43,414 bases of DNA from Candidatus Goldiibacteriota bacterium (GTDB lineage Bacteria > Oederibacteriota > PGYV01). Positions within the stretch are counted from its first letter, which is position 1. Each line of letters opens with the position of its first letter. Under the pieces are notes generated by a model, which made no database searches, was not told the origin of the DNA, and was given only the letters and a program-made list of their open reading frames with translations. Location: positions 1 to 43,414 of the forward strand of contig JAFGWA010000036.1 in assembly GCA_016937715.1 (NCBI GenBank), written 5' to 3'. Below are positions 1 to 8,850 of the stretch, in pieces. The translations under genes were made by a program, and so were the position numbers.

Positions 1-15
1 ATTGTGGAATTATAT

Positions 16-55
16 ATACTTGTCCGAACAACAATATAGTTGCTTAGACAAGTAT
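16..55. promoter_or_regulatory. Twin MarR-type operator boxes upstream of marR
   Basis: Two similar 12-bp imperfect palindromes lie at 20-31 (ttgtccgaacaa) and 40-51 (ttgcttagacaa). They start exactly 20 bp apart, about two helical turns, so two dimers would sit on the same DNA face. The outer halves also form a 9-bp perfect inverted repeat (16-24 with 47-55). MarR proteins usually bind such TTG-n6-CAA palindromes over their own promoter, so autoregulation of the efflux operon is inferred. I could not place a convincing -35/-10 pair; part of the promoter may lie outside the window. Confidence 0.6.
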
Positions 56-100
56 TAACATTCTGTTAACCTGAAATTAACAAAAGGCGGGTAGGTTGAG

Positions 101-583
101 ATGGTTGAAAAGAAAAAAGATAAGAGCCTGAATAATCAGGTGGGATGGAACCTTTACCGTACAGGAATGATGATGCGCAGGGAAGGGGCAAGAATGCTTA
201 TGAGGTATAACCTTACCCCGGAGCAATGGCAGATAATGATGATTCTTGGAAGCAAAGGCGCTCTTACGCAGAAGGCGCTTGGCGATATAACGCTTCAGGA
301 CGCGCCTGCCATTTCAAGGGCTGTTCAACGACTGATAGTGAAAAATTACGCTAAAAAAAGTTCAAGCAATAAAGATAAAAGGGCTGTACAGGTGGAAATT
401 ACCGGTAAGGGCGGGCTGCTTCTTTCGGATATTGAATCAAGAATGAAAAAAGCTCACAGGGTAAATAATATTTATCAGAATTTTTCTGACGTTAAAAAAA
501 GGCAGCTTATAAAACTGCTTACTGAATTACGGTCAAATTTGGAAAATAATATACATCCGGATAACTTTGGAGGAGAAAAATGA
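101..583 (+). CDS. MarR-family transcriptional regulator
   Basis: A 160-residue winged-helix regulator of normal MarR length. Helix 1 is followed by the DNA-binding region around residues 45-110, with the family patterns LTPEQWQIMMIL, DAPAISRAVQRL and the wing sequence KDKRAVQVEITGKG. It most likely represses the efflux operon that follows and is released by a small toxic ligand; that is known behaviour of the family, and the ligand here is unknown. Its stop overlaps the start of tolC by 4 nt (ATGA), so the two are translationally coupled. Paired operator boxes lie 50-80 bp upstream of the start. The Shine-Dalgarno is weak (purine-rich stretch ending near 99). The start is the first ATG in frame after the operator region and preserves the N-terminal helix. 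Confidence 0.9.
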   Translation: MVEKKKDKSLNNQVGWNLYRTGMMMRREGARMLMRYNLTPEQWQIMMILGSKGALTQKALGDITLQDAPAISRAVQRLIVKNYAKKSSSNKDKRAVQVEITGKGGLLLSDIESRMKKAHRVNNIYQNFSDVKKRQLIKLLTELRSNLENNIHPDNFGGEK

Positions 584-2067
584 AAAGATTAATCGCACTG
601 GTTTTAAGCGCGGTATTTATCGCGGGTACGGCAGCGGCGGAGCCTTTAACGTTTGACGCCGCTTTAAAAAATGCTTTTGAAAAAAACACATCAATAACAA
701 AAGCGTATTCAGATTATAAGATTTCAAAAGCGGTGGTAGAGCAGACATACGGCATGTTTGACGTAATGCTGGACGCGGGCGTTAATTATATAGAGCAGAG
801 GGATATTGCAACTTCCCCGCTTTCGCCGTCCGAATTAAAAGTCCTTTCATATAATGTGGGGCTTTCAGAGAAAATATTCACAGGCGGATTTCTTGGGTTA
901 AAGCTTACAAACGACAGGACCACAATGCTTTACGGGGATATTGACCCTATGATGGCGGCGTTTTTAGGGCCGGCAGAAACATATGACCCTTCGCTTTCAA
1001 TTTCCCTTTCTCAGCCGCTTTTAAAAGGCGTGTGGGGCAGGCCCGATGAAAAAGCCATTGAGATAGGAAAGAAATCCATTCTTCTTTCAAAAGAGGCCCT
1101 GAAAAATACTGTTTATAATCAGATATCAGCCCTGCGTGAATCATTTTATTTTGTATATATGTCAGACGAGATGCTGAAAACACAGAAAAAGCTTTACGAT
1201 GACGCAAGCAAGTTTTATAAGGAAACGCTGAATTTAAAACAGATAGGCATGAGGGAAACAAAGGATGTTTATCAGACGCAGGCTTCCTTATTATCTGCGG
1301 AAGCCGGCATTACACCGGCAGAGAATCAGGTTAAGTTTGCCAAAGAGCAGTTTTTAAACCTTGCGGGCTATTCCGACGCGCAGTGGGAAAATATAGAAGT
1401 TGAAATGACCGGCGCTGTTGAAGAAATAGAGATTCCCGGTGAACTGAATTCTCAAATGGAAGAAACCCTTGTTGATGTTCAGCCCGAAGTTGTAATGGCA
1501 AAGCTGGGGATGGATATGACCGGAATTGAAGATGAAATGAAATTCGCGGACATGCTTCCGGAACTTAACCTTATCGGCAGTTATGGAATTGACGGGCTTG
1601 CAACGGATTTAGACGGCGCGTTTGACACTATGTCCACAAATAATTACAATAATTTTATGGTGGGCGTTAATCTTAAATATTCTTTCCCGAACAGGGGAAA
1701 CATAGCGGCAAAAAGCCAGACAGAAGAAAAACTGAAAAAAGCGCGGGAAGATTATGAATTTTTAAGAAGGCAGATGAAAATAATGATTAGGGACGGGTAC
1801 AGAAAACTGCTGTCCGCGAAAAATGATTATGAAAAGAAAAAAGAAGCCACACAGCTGCAGAACAAAAGGCTTGGTATAGAAGAAAAAGATTTTAAACAGG
1901 GAAGGTCTTCAACCAGGGAACTGTTAATGGCGCAGACAGACGCGTCAACCGCGAAGTTAAGCGAAATAGGTTCTTTCATTACATATATTCAGGCGGTAAA
2001 TAACTGGAGTAAAATTTCAGGAAAATATAACGGGTATTTTGATGAATACCTTAAAGACAAGGAGTAA
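580..2067 (+). CDS. TolC-family outer membrane efflux protein
   Basis: A 495-residue outer membrane factor. Residues 1-20 form a signal peptide with an AxA-type cleavage site (GTAAAEP). The mature protein has two OEP repeats, roughly residues 25-255 and 300-490, rich in the long amphipathic helices of the periplasmic tunnel (for example 375-470) with short beta-strand segments between. It would give the RND pumps encoded next an exit duct through the outer membrane. The start overlaps marR by 4 nt and has a strong Shine-Dalgarno (ggaggag, about 570-576). The next gene begins 3 nt after the stop, so marR, tolC and the first RND gene are clearly co-transcribed. Length and architecture are normal; substrate cannot be read from the sequence. 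Confidence 0.9.
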   Translation: MKRLIALVLSAVFIAGTAAAEPLTFDAALKNAFEKNTSITKAYSDYKISKAVVEQTYGMFDVMLDAGVNYIEQRDIATSPLSPSELKVLSYNVGLSEKIFTGGFLGLKLTNDRTTMLYGDIDPMMAAFLGPAETYDPSLSISLSQPLLKGVWGRPDEKAIEIGKKSILLSKEALKNTVYNQISALRESFYFVYMSDEMLKTQKKLYDDASKFYKETLNLKQIGMRETKDVYQTQASLLSAEAGITPAENQVKFAKEQFLNLAGYSDAQWENIEVEMTGAVEEIEIPGELNSQMEETLVDVQPEVVMAKLGMDMTGIEDEMKFADMLPELNLIGSYGIDGLATDLDGAFDTMSTNNYNNFMVGVNLKYSFPNRGNIAAKSQTEEKLKKAREDYEFLRRQMKIMIRDGYRKLLSAKNDYEKKKEATQLQNKRLGIEEKDFKQGRSSTRELLMAQTDASTAKLSEIGSFITYIQAVNNWSKISGKYNGYFDEYLKDKE

Positions 2068-2070
2068 TTC

Positions 2071-5000
2071 ATGGGACTGATACGTTATTTTGTAAAGAAA
2101 AGTATTCTGGTAAATTTAATAGCGGTTTTTATCACGTTAATCGGCTTCTATACGTTTTTTACATCCGCAAAGGAAGTGTTTCCGAATATACAGATGGGTT
2201 ATATTGTAATAACTACCGTATATCCGCAGGCGGGTTCCGAAGAAGTTGAAAAGCTTGTGACTATACCGATTGAAAACGCCATAGAAGATGTTGACGGGAT
2301 TGATAAAATAACTTCCTGGACATCTGAAGGCATGTCAATGATAGGAATTGAACTTGTTGCTGACGCTAATATTAAAGAAGCTCTTGATGATATTGAAAAA
2401 GCGGTTGACGCGATAAGCGGCCTGCCTGAAGAAGCAATGGACCCCAATATCTTTGAAATTGCGTCTGATATATTTCCGGTTATTAACGTTTCTGTTTCCG
2501 GCGGCAAAGATTACGCCCAGCTTAGGGAAGCTTCTAAAAGGCTTGAAGAACGGCTTATGGAAGTCAAGGGCGTGGGCAAAATAGAAATGTGGGGCTATTA
2601 CGACAAAGCCCTGTGGATAGACGTTGATAAAAACGAACTTGATAAATACGGACTTACCCTTTACAACTTTATTTCAACGCTGCAGGACAGGGATATTTCA
2701 ATGCCCGCGGGAAACAAGACATTTGACAGGTATGAATATGCCGTCAGGTTCCTGTCGCCTATGGACAGCAAAGAGGACGTTGAAAATGTAATCATCCGTT
2801 CAAATGACGCGGGAAGAAAACTTCAGGTAAAAAATGTCGCGGAAGTAATTGACGGTTTTCAGGACGAGGATATGTATCTTCGCTCGCAGGGGCAAAGGGC
2901 GGTCCTGTTTGATATTTTAAAAAACCAGGGTAAAGACAGCATTAAAATAGCAAAGCAGGTCCGTGAAATAGCGCTTAACCTTGAAAAAGAATTTAACGGC
3001 GATATTAAGGTTTCGTTTTCAAATGATATGTCAATATACCTTCAGAACAGGCTTGATGTCCTTTATTCAAACGGCGCGTTTGGAGCGCTGCTGGTTGTGG
3101 GCATGCTTATGCTTCTGCTTCGCCCGTCTATTGCGGTTTTCACCGCGCTTGGGCTTCCGGTAGCTTTTGGAATATCATTTTTTGCAACAAACCAGATGGG
3201 TATTTCATTCAATATGATGTCAATTTTCGGTTTTATTATGGTGCTGGGTATGCTTGTGGATGACGCGATTGTTGTCGGCGAAAATGTCTACCGGCATATG
3301 GAAATGGGAAAGGATACATATAACGCTGTTGTGGACGGGACATCAGAAATGATAATGCCTGTTATAGCTTCTGTATCAACCACAATTGCCGCTTTCTCGC
3401 CGCTGATGATGATAGGCGGCATGATGGGGGAATTCCTTTCCGCCATCCCTAAAGTTATAATTATCGCGCTGGCCGCGTCTGTAATAGAATGCTTCTTTAT
3501 TCTGCCTTCCCATCTGTCGGATTTTGTAAAACAGAAAACGCGCGGCAAGGGCGAGCAGTTACAGGAACATTGGTTTGAAGTGCTTAAGGAAAAATACGGA
3601 AAACTTCTGGAACTTACTCTGTATAAAAGGGGCACAACCGCAATTCTGATAGCCCTTATGTTTATCTTTGGTATAGGCCTTGAATTAAGAAACGGTTTTT
3701 CTTTTACGGATTCACAGGTAAATGAAATAGAGATAAAACTGAAAACCAATAAAGAGTTTTCAGTGGATGACACGGAAAAAATTGTCAAAGATATAGAAAA
3801 AATAGTTTTAGAGCTTGATCCAAAAGACCTTGAAGCGGTTAACAGTTTTGTGGGTATGTGGAATTCCACAAACGGCCCGCCCACTTTTGCGCCGAATATC
3901 GGAAATATAGCGGTAATTCTGCACATAGAAGATAACAGAAAGACGAAAGACGCGAATAAGATACTTGAAACGCTTAGAAACCGTATAGGCATGCCGGAAG
4001 GCGTAAAGACCCTTGATATTAAAGCTCTTAAAGGCGGCCCTCCGGCAGGCGAAGAAATTGATGTTGCCATATCCGCGGACAGTTTTGACAGGGCGGTTGC
4101 GGTTTCGGAAGAGTTTATGGAAGCGGTAAAAAAGATTAATTTTGCCGATACCAAAAAGGATTCCGCGGCGTTTTATAACCCTGTTGCTTCTTTAAATACG
4201 GATTTTGAAGAGGGCAAAAAAGAAGTAAGGTTTGTAGTTGATGAGGCAAAAGCTTCAAGGGCGGGCGTGAACCTTACGCAGGCAAGCATAATAATGAGGT
4301 CCGCGATAGCCGGTTTTAAACTTAAAACCATTAAAAAACTCGGCGAAGACATAGAGGTGAAAGTAAGGGTAAACGAACAGTCAATAGCCACTATTGATGA
4401 TGTGCTTCAGTTAAAGGTTCCCAATATGATGGGCAACAGGATTCTGTTAAGGGAAATCGTGAAAGTTGAACAGGGTACAACTTATTCGCAGTTAAAGCAT
4501 ATTGACGGAAAGAAAAGCGTATCAGTTGTTGGTACGCTTAAAAAACCCGTTAAAAAAGCCAAAGGCGAATCAAACGGCGTTAAGGCGGAAGCGGCTAAAA
4601 CCGGGAAAACAAAGATAAAAAAAGAACCAAATATAAACGCAAATATGTTTAATATGAAAATGAAAGATGTTATTAAGGAATTTGAAGAGAAATATAAGGA
4701 TGTGCGCTTTGAAACAGGAGGCGAACAGGAAGCAATGGCTGAAGGTTTTCAGGATCTTGGAAAAGCATTTGTTGTAGCGCTGTTTCTGATATTTATTATC
4801 CTTGCAACGCTGTTTAATTCTCTTGTTCAGCCGTTTATAATAATGCTTGCCATACCTTTTGGGTTTATAGGCGTTATGTGGACCCTTGTATTTCACGGCA
4901 TGTCAATTTCATTTATGGCGTTTATGGCTTTTGTGGGCTTAACCGGTGTTGTTGTTAACAATTCGCTTATTATGGTTTCCTTCATAAACGGGCTGATCGC

Positions 5001-5304
5001 GGAAGGCAAGCCTTTTGAACAGGCGATTATTGAAGGTTCTAAAACAAGGTTAAGGCCGATTGTGCTTACAACTTTCACAACGGTAATAGGGCTTATGCCT
5101 CTGGGATACGGCTGGTTTGGCGGAAACGACCCTATGATCACGCCTATGGCGGTTGTGTTTGCCTGGGGCCTGCTGTTTGCCTCTTTTGTAACGCTGTTTA
5201 TTATTCCAAGTTTTATGGTAACCGTCAATAATCTTAAAATTTCCATAAAGAGAATGTTTGGAAAAGGCGGGGAAGAGAAAAAGGCTTTCAGCAGAAAAGA
5301 TTAA
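2071..5304 (+). CDS. RND efflux permease (HAE/AcrB-type), first of pair
   Basis: A 1077-residue inner membrane proton/drug antiporter of the AcrB-MdtB type. It has the classic internal duplication: TM1 at about 10-30, a periplasmic porter domain, TM2-6 at about 330-480, TM7 near 525, a second porter domain, and TM8-12 at about 890-1055. The TM4 proton-relay motif GMLVDDAIVV contains D397 and D398. In TM10 the position of AcrB Lys940 is Asn (VVVNNSLIM), a variant also common in other HAE branches. Compared with the paralogue that follows, it carries an extra Lys-rich stretch of about 25-30 residues around 815-850 in the second periplasmic part. It starts 3 nt after tolC. No adaptor (AcrA/HlyD-type) gene is present in the operon. 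Confidence 0.93.
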   Translation: MGLIRYFVKKSILVNLIAVFITLIGFYTFFTSAKEVFPNIQMGYIVITTVYPQAGSEEVEKLVTIPIENAIEDVDGIDKITSWTSEGMSMIGIELVADANIKEALDDIEKAVDAISGLPEEAMDPNIFEIASDIFPVINVSVSGGKDYAQLREASKRLEERLMEVKGVGKIEMWGYYDKALWIDVDKNELDKYGLTLYNFISTLQDRDISMPAGNKTFDRYEYAVRFLSPMDSKEDVENVIIRSNDAGRKLQVKNVAEVIDGFQDEDMYLRSQGQRAVLFDILKNQGKDSIKIAKQVREIALNLEKEFNGDIKVSFSNDMSIYLQNRLDVLYSNGAFGALLVVGMLMLLLRPSIAVFTALGLPVAFGISFFATNQMGISFNMMSIFGFIMVLGMLVDDAIVVGENVYRHMEMGKDTYNAVVDGTSEMIMPVIASVSTTIAAFSPLMMIGGMMGEFLSAIPKVIIIALAASVIECFFILPSHLSDFVKQKTRGKGEQLQEHWFEVLKEKYGKLLELTLYKRGTTAILIALMFIFGIGLELRNGFSFTDSQVNEIEIKLKTNKEFSVDDTEKIVKDIEKIVLELDPKDLEAVNSFVGMWNSTNGPPTFAPNIGNIAVILHIEDNRKTKDANKILETLRNRIGMPEGVKTLDIKALKGGPPAGEEIDVAISADSFDRAVAVSEEFMEAVKKINFADTKKDSAAFYNPVASLNTDFEEGKKEVRFVVDEAKASRAGVNLTQASIIMRSAIAGFKLKTIKKLGEDIEVKVRVNEQSIATIDDVLQLKVPNMMGNRILLREIVKVEQGTTYSQLKHIDGKKSVSVVGTLKKPVKKAKGESNGVKAEAAKTGKTKIKKEPNINANMFNMKMKDVIKEFEEKYKDVRFETGGEQEAMAEGFQDLGKAFVVALFLIFIILATLFNSLVQPFIIMLAIPFGFIGVMWTLVFHGMSISFMAFMAFVGLTGVVVNNSLIMVSFINGLIAEGKPFEQAIIEGSKTRLRPIVLTTFTTVIGLMPLGYGWFGGNDPMITPMAVVFAWGLLFASFVTLFIIPSFMVTVNNLKISIKRMFGKGGEEKKAFSRKD

Positions 5305-5355
5305 AACCGTTAAATCAGTTAAATAAAAGTTCTTTTTCAATACAGGCTGAATGTT

Positions 5356-5399
5356 ATAATACAGCGGAAAGGCCGTTTAAGGTTTTTCCGCTGTATTAT
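5356..5399 (+). terminator. Long intercistronic hairpin between the two RND genes
   Basis: A stem of 15 perfect base pairs (5356-5370 with 5385-5399) extends by two G-U and two C-G pairs to a 6-nt loop (5375-5380). No U-run follows; instead the Shine-Dalgarno of the second RND gene (aaggggg, from about 5402) begins almost at the base of the stem. It may be an attenuator, an RNase-processing or mRNA-stability element, or a translation modulator of the second pump rather than a full terminator. Type given as terminator only for want of a better class. Confidence 0.55.
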
Positions 5400-5412
5400 T
5401 AAAGGGGGTAAT

Positions 5413-8400
5413 ATGAAGTTAATTGAATTTTTTGCAAAGAAACACATACTGGTAAATCTTCTGGCCGTGTTTGTTACTGCCGCGGGTTTTTATACATTTC
5501 TTACTTCGCCCAAAGAAGCGCTGCCCGAAATCAAATTCGGGCTGATAGTGATACAGACGCTTTATCCGTCAGCCGCGCCGCAGGAAGTTGAAAAACTTAT
5601 CACCACGCCGATAGAAGAGGCGATAGACGGAATAAAGGGCATTGACAGTATTACATCTTCGTCTTCCGAAGGGGTTTCAATAGTAAGTGTCACTTTAAAA
5701 TCCGGAATTAAAGATACTTCCGTTATTTTAAATGACATCAAAGGGGCGATTGATAAAATACGCACGCTGCCCGCCGACGCGCAGGACCCGGTTGTAAGCG
5801 AACTTACAACAGATGAATTTCCGGTAATACAGCTTTCTGTTTCCGGCGGAAGCAATTACGGCGAATTAAGAGAAATGGCTAAATTCATTGAAAACAGGCT
5901 GTCAAAAATCCGCGGCGTCACAAAGATTGATAAAATAGGTTATTACGACAAAGTTATATGGGTTGAATCTGATGCGGAAAAGGAAAGAAAGTACGGTATA
6001 ACTCTTTTTAACATTGCCAATGCCCTTAGAAACAGGAATATTTCAATACCCGCCGGCAATAAAGTGTTTGACGGTTATGAAAATTCCATCAGGGCGCTTG
6101 CGGAAATTAAAAACAGCAAAGACGCCGGCGGTGTTATTTTAAGGTCTAACGATGTGGGCAGATATATAACAATTGCCGACGTGGCGGATGTTTATGAAGG
6201 GTTTTCTGATTCGGACTTTTTAACAAGGGCGGACGGAGAAACCGCGATACTGTTTACCATACTTAAAACAAGCGGCGATGACACTCTTCGCATCAGCAGG
6301 GACGTAAAAGAAAATATCAAAAGCATAAAAACTCTTATCCCGCCTTCTGTCAGGATAAAATTTTCAAACGACACCTCGTTATTTGTCAAAGACAGGCTTA
6401 ATATTGTGTTTTCAAACGGCATAGCCGGGGCATTTTTAGTTGTAGCCATACTGCTGCTGATGCTAAGGCCGTCAATAGCCGTAATGACCGCGCTGGGGCT
6501 TCCTGTCGCGTTTGGGCTGGCCCTTATAATATTAAAAGCGCTTGGATTATCATATAATATGCTTTCGCTTTTTGGTTTTGTTATGGCGCTGGGGCTTCTT
6601 GTAGATGACTCTATAGTGGTGGGGGAAAATGTTTTCAGGCATATGGAAATGGGGAAAAATGCCATGCAGTCGGCTGTTGACGGCGCGGCGGAAATGTTAA
6701 TTCCCGTAACCGCATCGGTTGCAACCACCATAGCCGCGTTTTTTCCGCTGTTAATGGTAGGGGGAGTGCTTGGAAGTTTTCTGTCGCCTATTCCCGCGGC
6801 TATTATTATAGCTATTACCGCTTCGTTAATGGAATGCTACATAATACTGCCTTCACATCTGGCTTATTTTGGGCGGTTTGGCGGTTCCGGCAGGCTGGCG
6901 CCGCTGCAGGATTCATTCACAAATACACTTAAAAATATTTACTTAAAAGCGCTTACGCCCGTCCTGAAAAACAGATGGAAATTTATAGGCGTTATGGTGG
7001 TTATATTTTTGGGAGCGGTTTTCGCGGGCGGTCTGAAAGGGGTGGAATTTTTCAGCCAGGAAACCGATGCCATAAATATAAAAATAAAGTGTGATAATCT
7101 TTTTTCCATATCGGATACGGATAAGGTTGTAAGGCAGATAGAACAGAAGCTTGACGGCAATCTTTTAAAAGATGATGTGGAAACAATTTTTTATTATATA
7201 GGAAAGTATCCAAACTCCCAGGGGCAGCCCGAAACCGGCAGTAATCTTGCACAGATAGAAATTTATCTTAAATTAAAAGCCGAAAGAAAAACCAAAGATA
7301 CCAATGACGTGATAAGTGCGGTAAGGGAGTTTGTAGGCAGGCCCGAAGGCGTGACCGACATAAAAATATCCGGAGTCACCAGAGAAGGCGGCCCGGGAAG
7401 AAATGATATTGATTATTCGATTGTGGGTGATTCGTATGAAAAACTTCAGCCCGCGGTGTCGGAACTTATCGCGGCGGCAAAAACCATAGGCGGGGTTACT
7501 GAAGTATCGGCAGACCTTGAACAGGGGAAAAAAGAACTGCGCCTTATCATGGATGAAAAAAAGGCGTCGCAGGCGGGTATTGCGCTGTCGGATATTGGTA
7601 TGATGCTGCGCGGCGCCGTGGCGGGTGTAAAAGTAACATCAATAAAAAGGGACGGGGAAGATATAGACGTTATAGTAAAGGCAAAAGATTCAGAGATAAA
7701 ATCATTGGATGACCTGCTGTCTCTTAAAATTCCAAACAGGACAGGCGCGAATATACCCCTGAAGAATCTGGTATCAATAGAAAAAGGGTACAGTTATTCC
7801 GTGCTTAAACATAAAGATACAAAAAAGGCAATAAATGTTCTGGGGTCTATTGATAAAAAAGAAACAACGGTAAACAGCGTAAATTCAAAACTGCTTGAAA
7901 AAATAGAGGCGCTTAAAATGAAATACCCCGATGTTGAATTTATAACAGGCGGGGAGTTTAAAGAAATGCGGGAAACGTTCAGGTCTTTAGGAAACGCTTT
8001 TGCCGCGGCGTTATTCCTTATATTTATTATACTTGCCACGCTTTTTAATTCACTGGTTCAGCCGTTTATTATTATGCTTGCGATACCATTTGGGTTTATG
8101 GGCGTTATGCTTACGCTTGCAATTCACGGTATGCCGGTATCATTCGGCGCGTTTATGGGATTTGTGGGGCTGTCAGGCGTGGTTGTAAACAACTCCTTGA
8201 TAATGACGGATTTTATAAACAAAAATATTAAAAGCGGGCTTGCTTTTGAAGAAGCTGTTTTAAACGGGGCAGTATCAAGGCTAAGGCCGATTTTCCTTAC
8301 CACCGCAACCACGGCCGCGGGCTTATTGCCGCTGGGTTACGGGCTTTTCGGCGCAAACGACCCGTTCTTAAAACCCGTAGCGCTTGTTTTCGCGTGGGGG

Positions 8401-8529
8401 CTGGTTCTTTCAGCGGTAGTAACACTGTTTATGATACCGGTATTTACCGTTATGATGCACAATTTAAAAGTAACCTTATTACGCGTTTTCCGTAAAGATA
8501 AAAACAACGAATACGCTTTTAAAAAATAG
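5413..8529 (+). CDS. RND efflux permease (HAE/AcrB-type), second of pair
   Basis: A 1038-residue paralogue of the preceding pump, similar along its whole length (compare the N-termini KKHILVNLLAVF and KKSILVNLIAVF). It has the same 12-TM, two-porter-domain layout. The TM4 motif GLLVDDSIVV carries D398 and D399; TM10 again has NN (VVVNNSLIM) where AcrB has Lys940. It lacks the Lys-rich insertion of the first copy. Two adjacent, diverged RND genes recall MdtBC, where two different protomers build one trimer; a heterotrimer here is inference. The gene has a strong Shine-Dalgarno (aaggggg, 5 nt from the ATG) just downstream of a long hairpin, so its expression may be set separately from the first pump. 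Confidence 0.93.
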   Translation: MKLIEFFAKKHILVNLLAVFVTAAGFYTFLTSPKEALPEIKFGLIVIQTLYPSAAPQEVEKLITTPIEEAIDGIKGIDSITSSSSEGVSIVSVTLKSGIKDTSVILNDIKGAIDKIRTLPADAQDPVVSELTTDEFPVIQLSVSGGSNYGELREMAKFIENRLSKIRGVTKIDKIGYYDKVIWVESDAEKERKYGITLFNIANALRNRNISIPAGNKVFDGYENSIRALAEIKNSKDAGGVILRSNDVGRYITIADVADVYEGFSDSDFLTRADGETAILFTILKTSGDDTLRISRDVKENIKSIKTLIPPSVRIKFSNDTSLFVKDRLNIVFSNGIAGAFLVVAILLLMLRPSIAVMTALGLPVAFGLALIILKALGLSYNMLSLFGFVMALGLLVDDSIVVGENVFRHMEMGKNAMQSAVDGAAEMLIPVTASVATTIAAFFPLLMVGGVLGSFLSPIPAAIIIAITASLMECYIILPSHLAYFGRFGGSGRLAPLQDSFTNTLKNIYLKALTPVLKNRWKFIGVMVVIFLGAVFAGGLKGVEFFSQETDAINIKIKCDNLFSISDTDKVVRQIEQKLDGNLLKDDVETIFYYIGKYPNSQGQPETGSNLAQIEIYLKLKAERKTKDTNDVISAVREFVGRPEGVTDIKISGVTREGGPGRNDIDYSIVGDSYEKLQPAVSELIAAAKTIGGVTEVSADLEQGKKELRLIMDEKKASQAGIALSDIGMMLRGAVAGVKVTSIKRDGEDIDVIVKAKDSEIKSLDDLLSLKIPNRTGANIPLKNLVSIEKGYSYSVLKHKDTKKAINVLGSIDKKETTVNSVNSKLLEKIEALKMKYPDVEFITGGEFKEMRETFRSLGNAFAAALFLIFIILATLFNSLVQPFIIMLAIPFGFMGVMLTLAIHGMPVSFGAFMGFVGLSGVVVNNSLIMTDFINKNIKSGLAFEEAVLNGAVSRLRPIFLTTATTAAGLLPLGYGLFGANDPFLKPVALVFAWGLVLSAVVTLFMIPVFTVMMHNLKVTLLRVFRKDKNNEYAFKK

Positions 8530-8554
8530 TTTTTTAATGTTGTTATAGTTCCGT

Positions 8555-8812
8555 CACCCGCATTGTCCGGCTCTTTTGTCCGGTTTTAAATGTTTGGTTT
8601 CGACCTTGAACTTGTAGGGACAGCGCTCCCGCGCTGTCCGGCTCTTTTGTCCGTCACTAAATGTCTGTTTTTGACCTTGAACTTGTAGGGACATCGCTCC
8701 CGCGCTGTCCGGCTCTTTTGTCCGGCACTAAATGTCTGTTTTTGACCTTGAACTTGTAGGGATAGCGCTCCCGCGCTGTCCGGCACTTTTGTCTAGTACT
8801 TAATGTTTAGTT
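8555..8812. repeat. 71-bp tandem repeats with hairpin cores
   Basis: Three copies with a 71-bp period (a shared segment starts at 8602, 8673 and 8744), with a partial copy at the left edge. Each core is a hairpin: ggacagcgc, a tccc loop, gcgctgtcc (8618-8639, 8689-8710, 8760-8781). Copies two and three each carry one stem mismatch. A degenerate copy, interrupted by unrelated sequence, lies at about 8861-8930. The last bases of the window (43402-43414) match the start of the same core, so the family is dispersed. Confidence 0.85.
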
Positions 8813-8822
8813 TTAAATGTGT

Positions 8823-8850
8823 GGTAGGCGCACCTTTTAAGGTGCGGCAG
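8823..8850 (+). repeat. GC-rich palindrome, family B (gcgcacc type)
   Basis: The arms gcgcacc and ggtgcg(g) around a ttttaa loop, with the family flanks gta(g) on the left and gcag(tt) on the right. Related copies occur at 11735, 11852, 17154, 17208, 17279, 19655, 20293 and 27237. The stem differs between copies but stays paired. Confidence 0.75.

Noticed and set aside
3288-4154. 288-codon minus-strand frame inside the first RND gene
   Set aside because: It lies fully antisense to a clearly conserved pump gene; its Ser/Ile-rich translation is a shadow of the plus-strand codon pattern.
4570-4896. Lys-rich 108-codon minus-strand frame
   Set aside because: Antisense to the conserved second half of the first RND pump; no independent support.
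8586-8786. 66-codon minus-strand frame with repeated peptide units
   Set aside because: It only translates the 71-bp tandem repeats.
8555-8812. Tandem and palindromic repeats as a CRISPR array
   Set aside because: Units are contiguous copies without unique spacers, and there are no cas genes.
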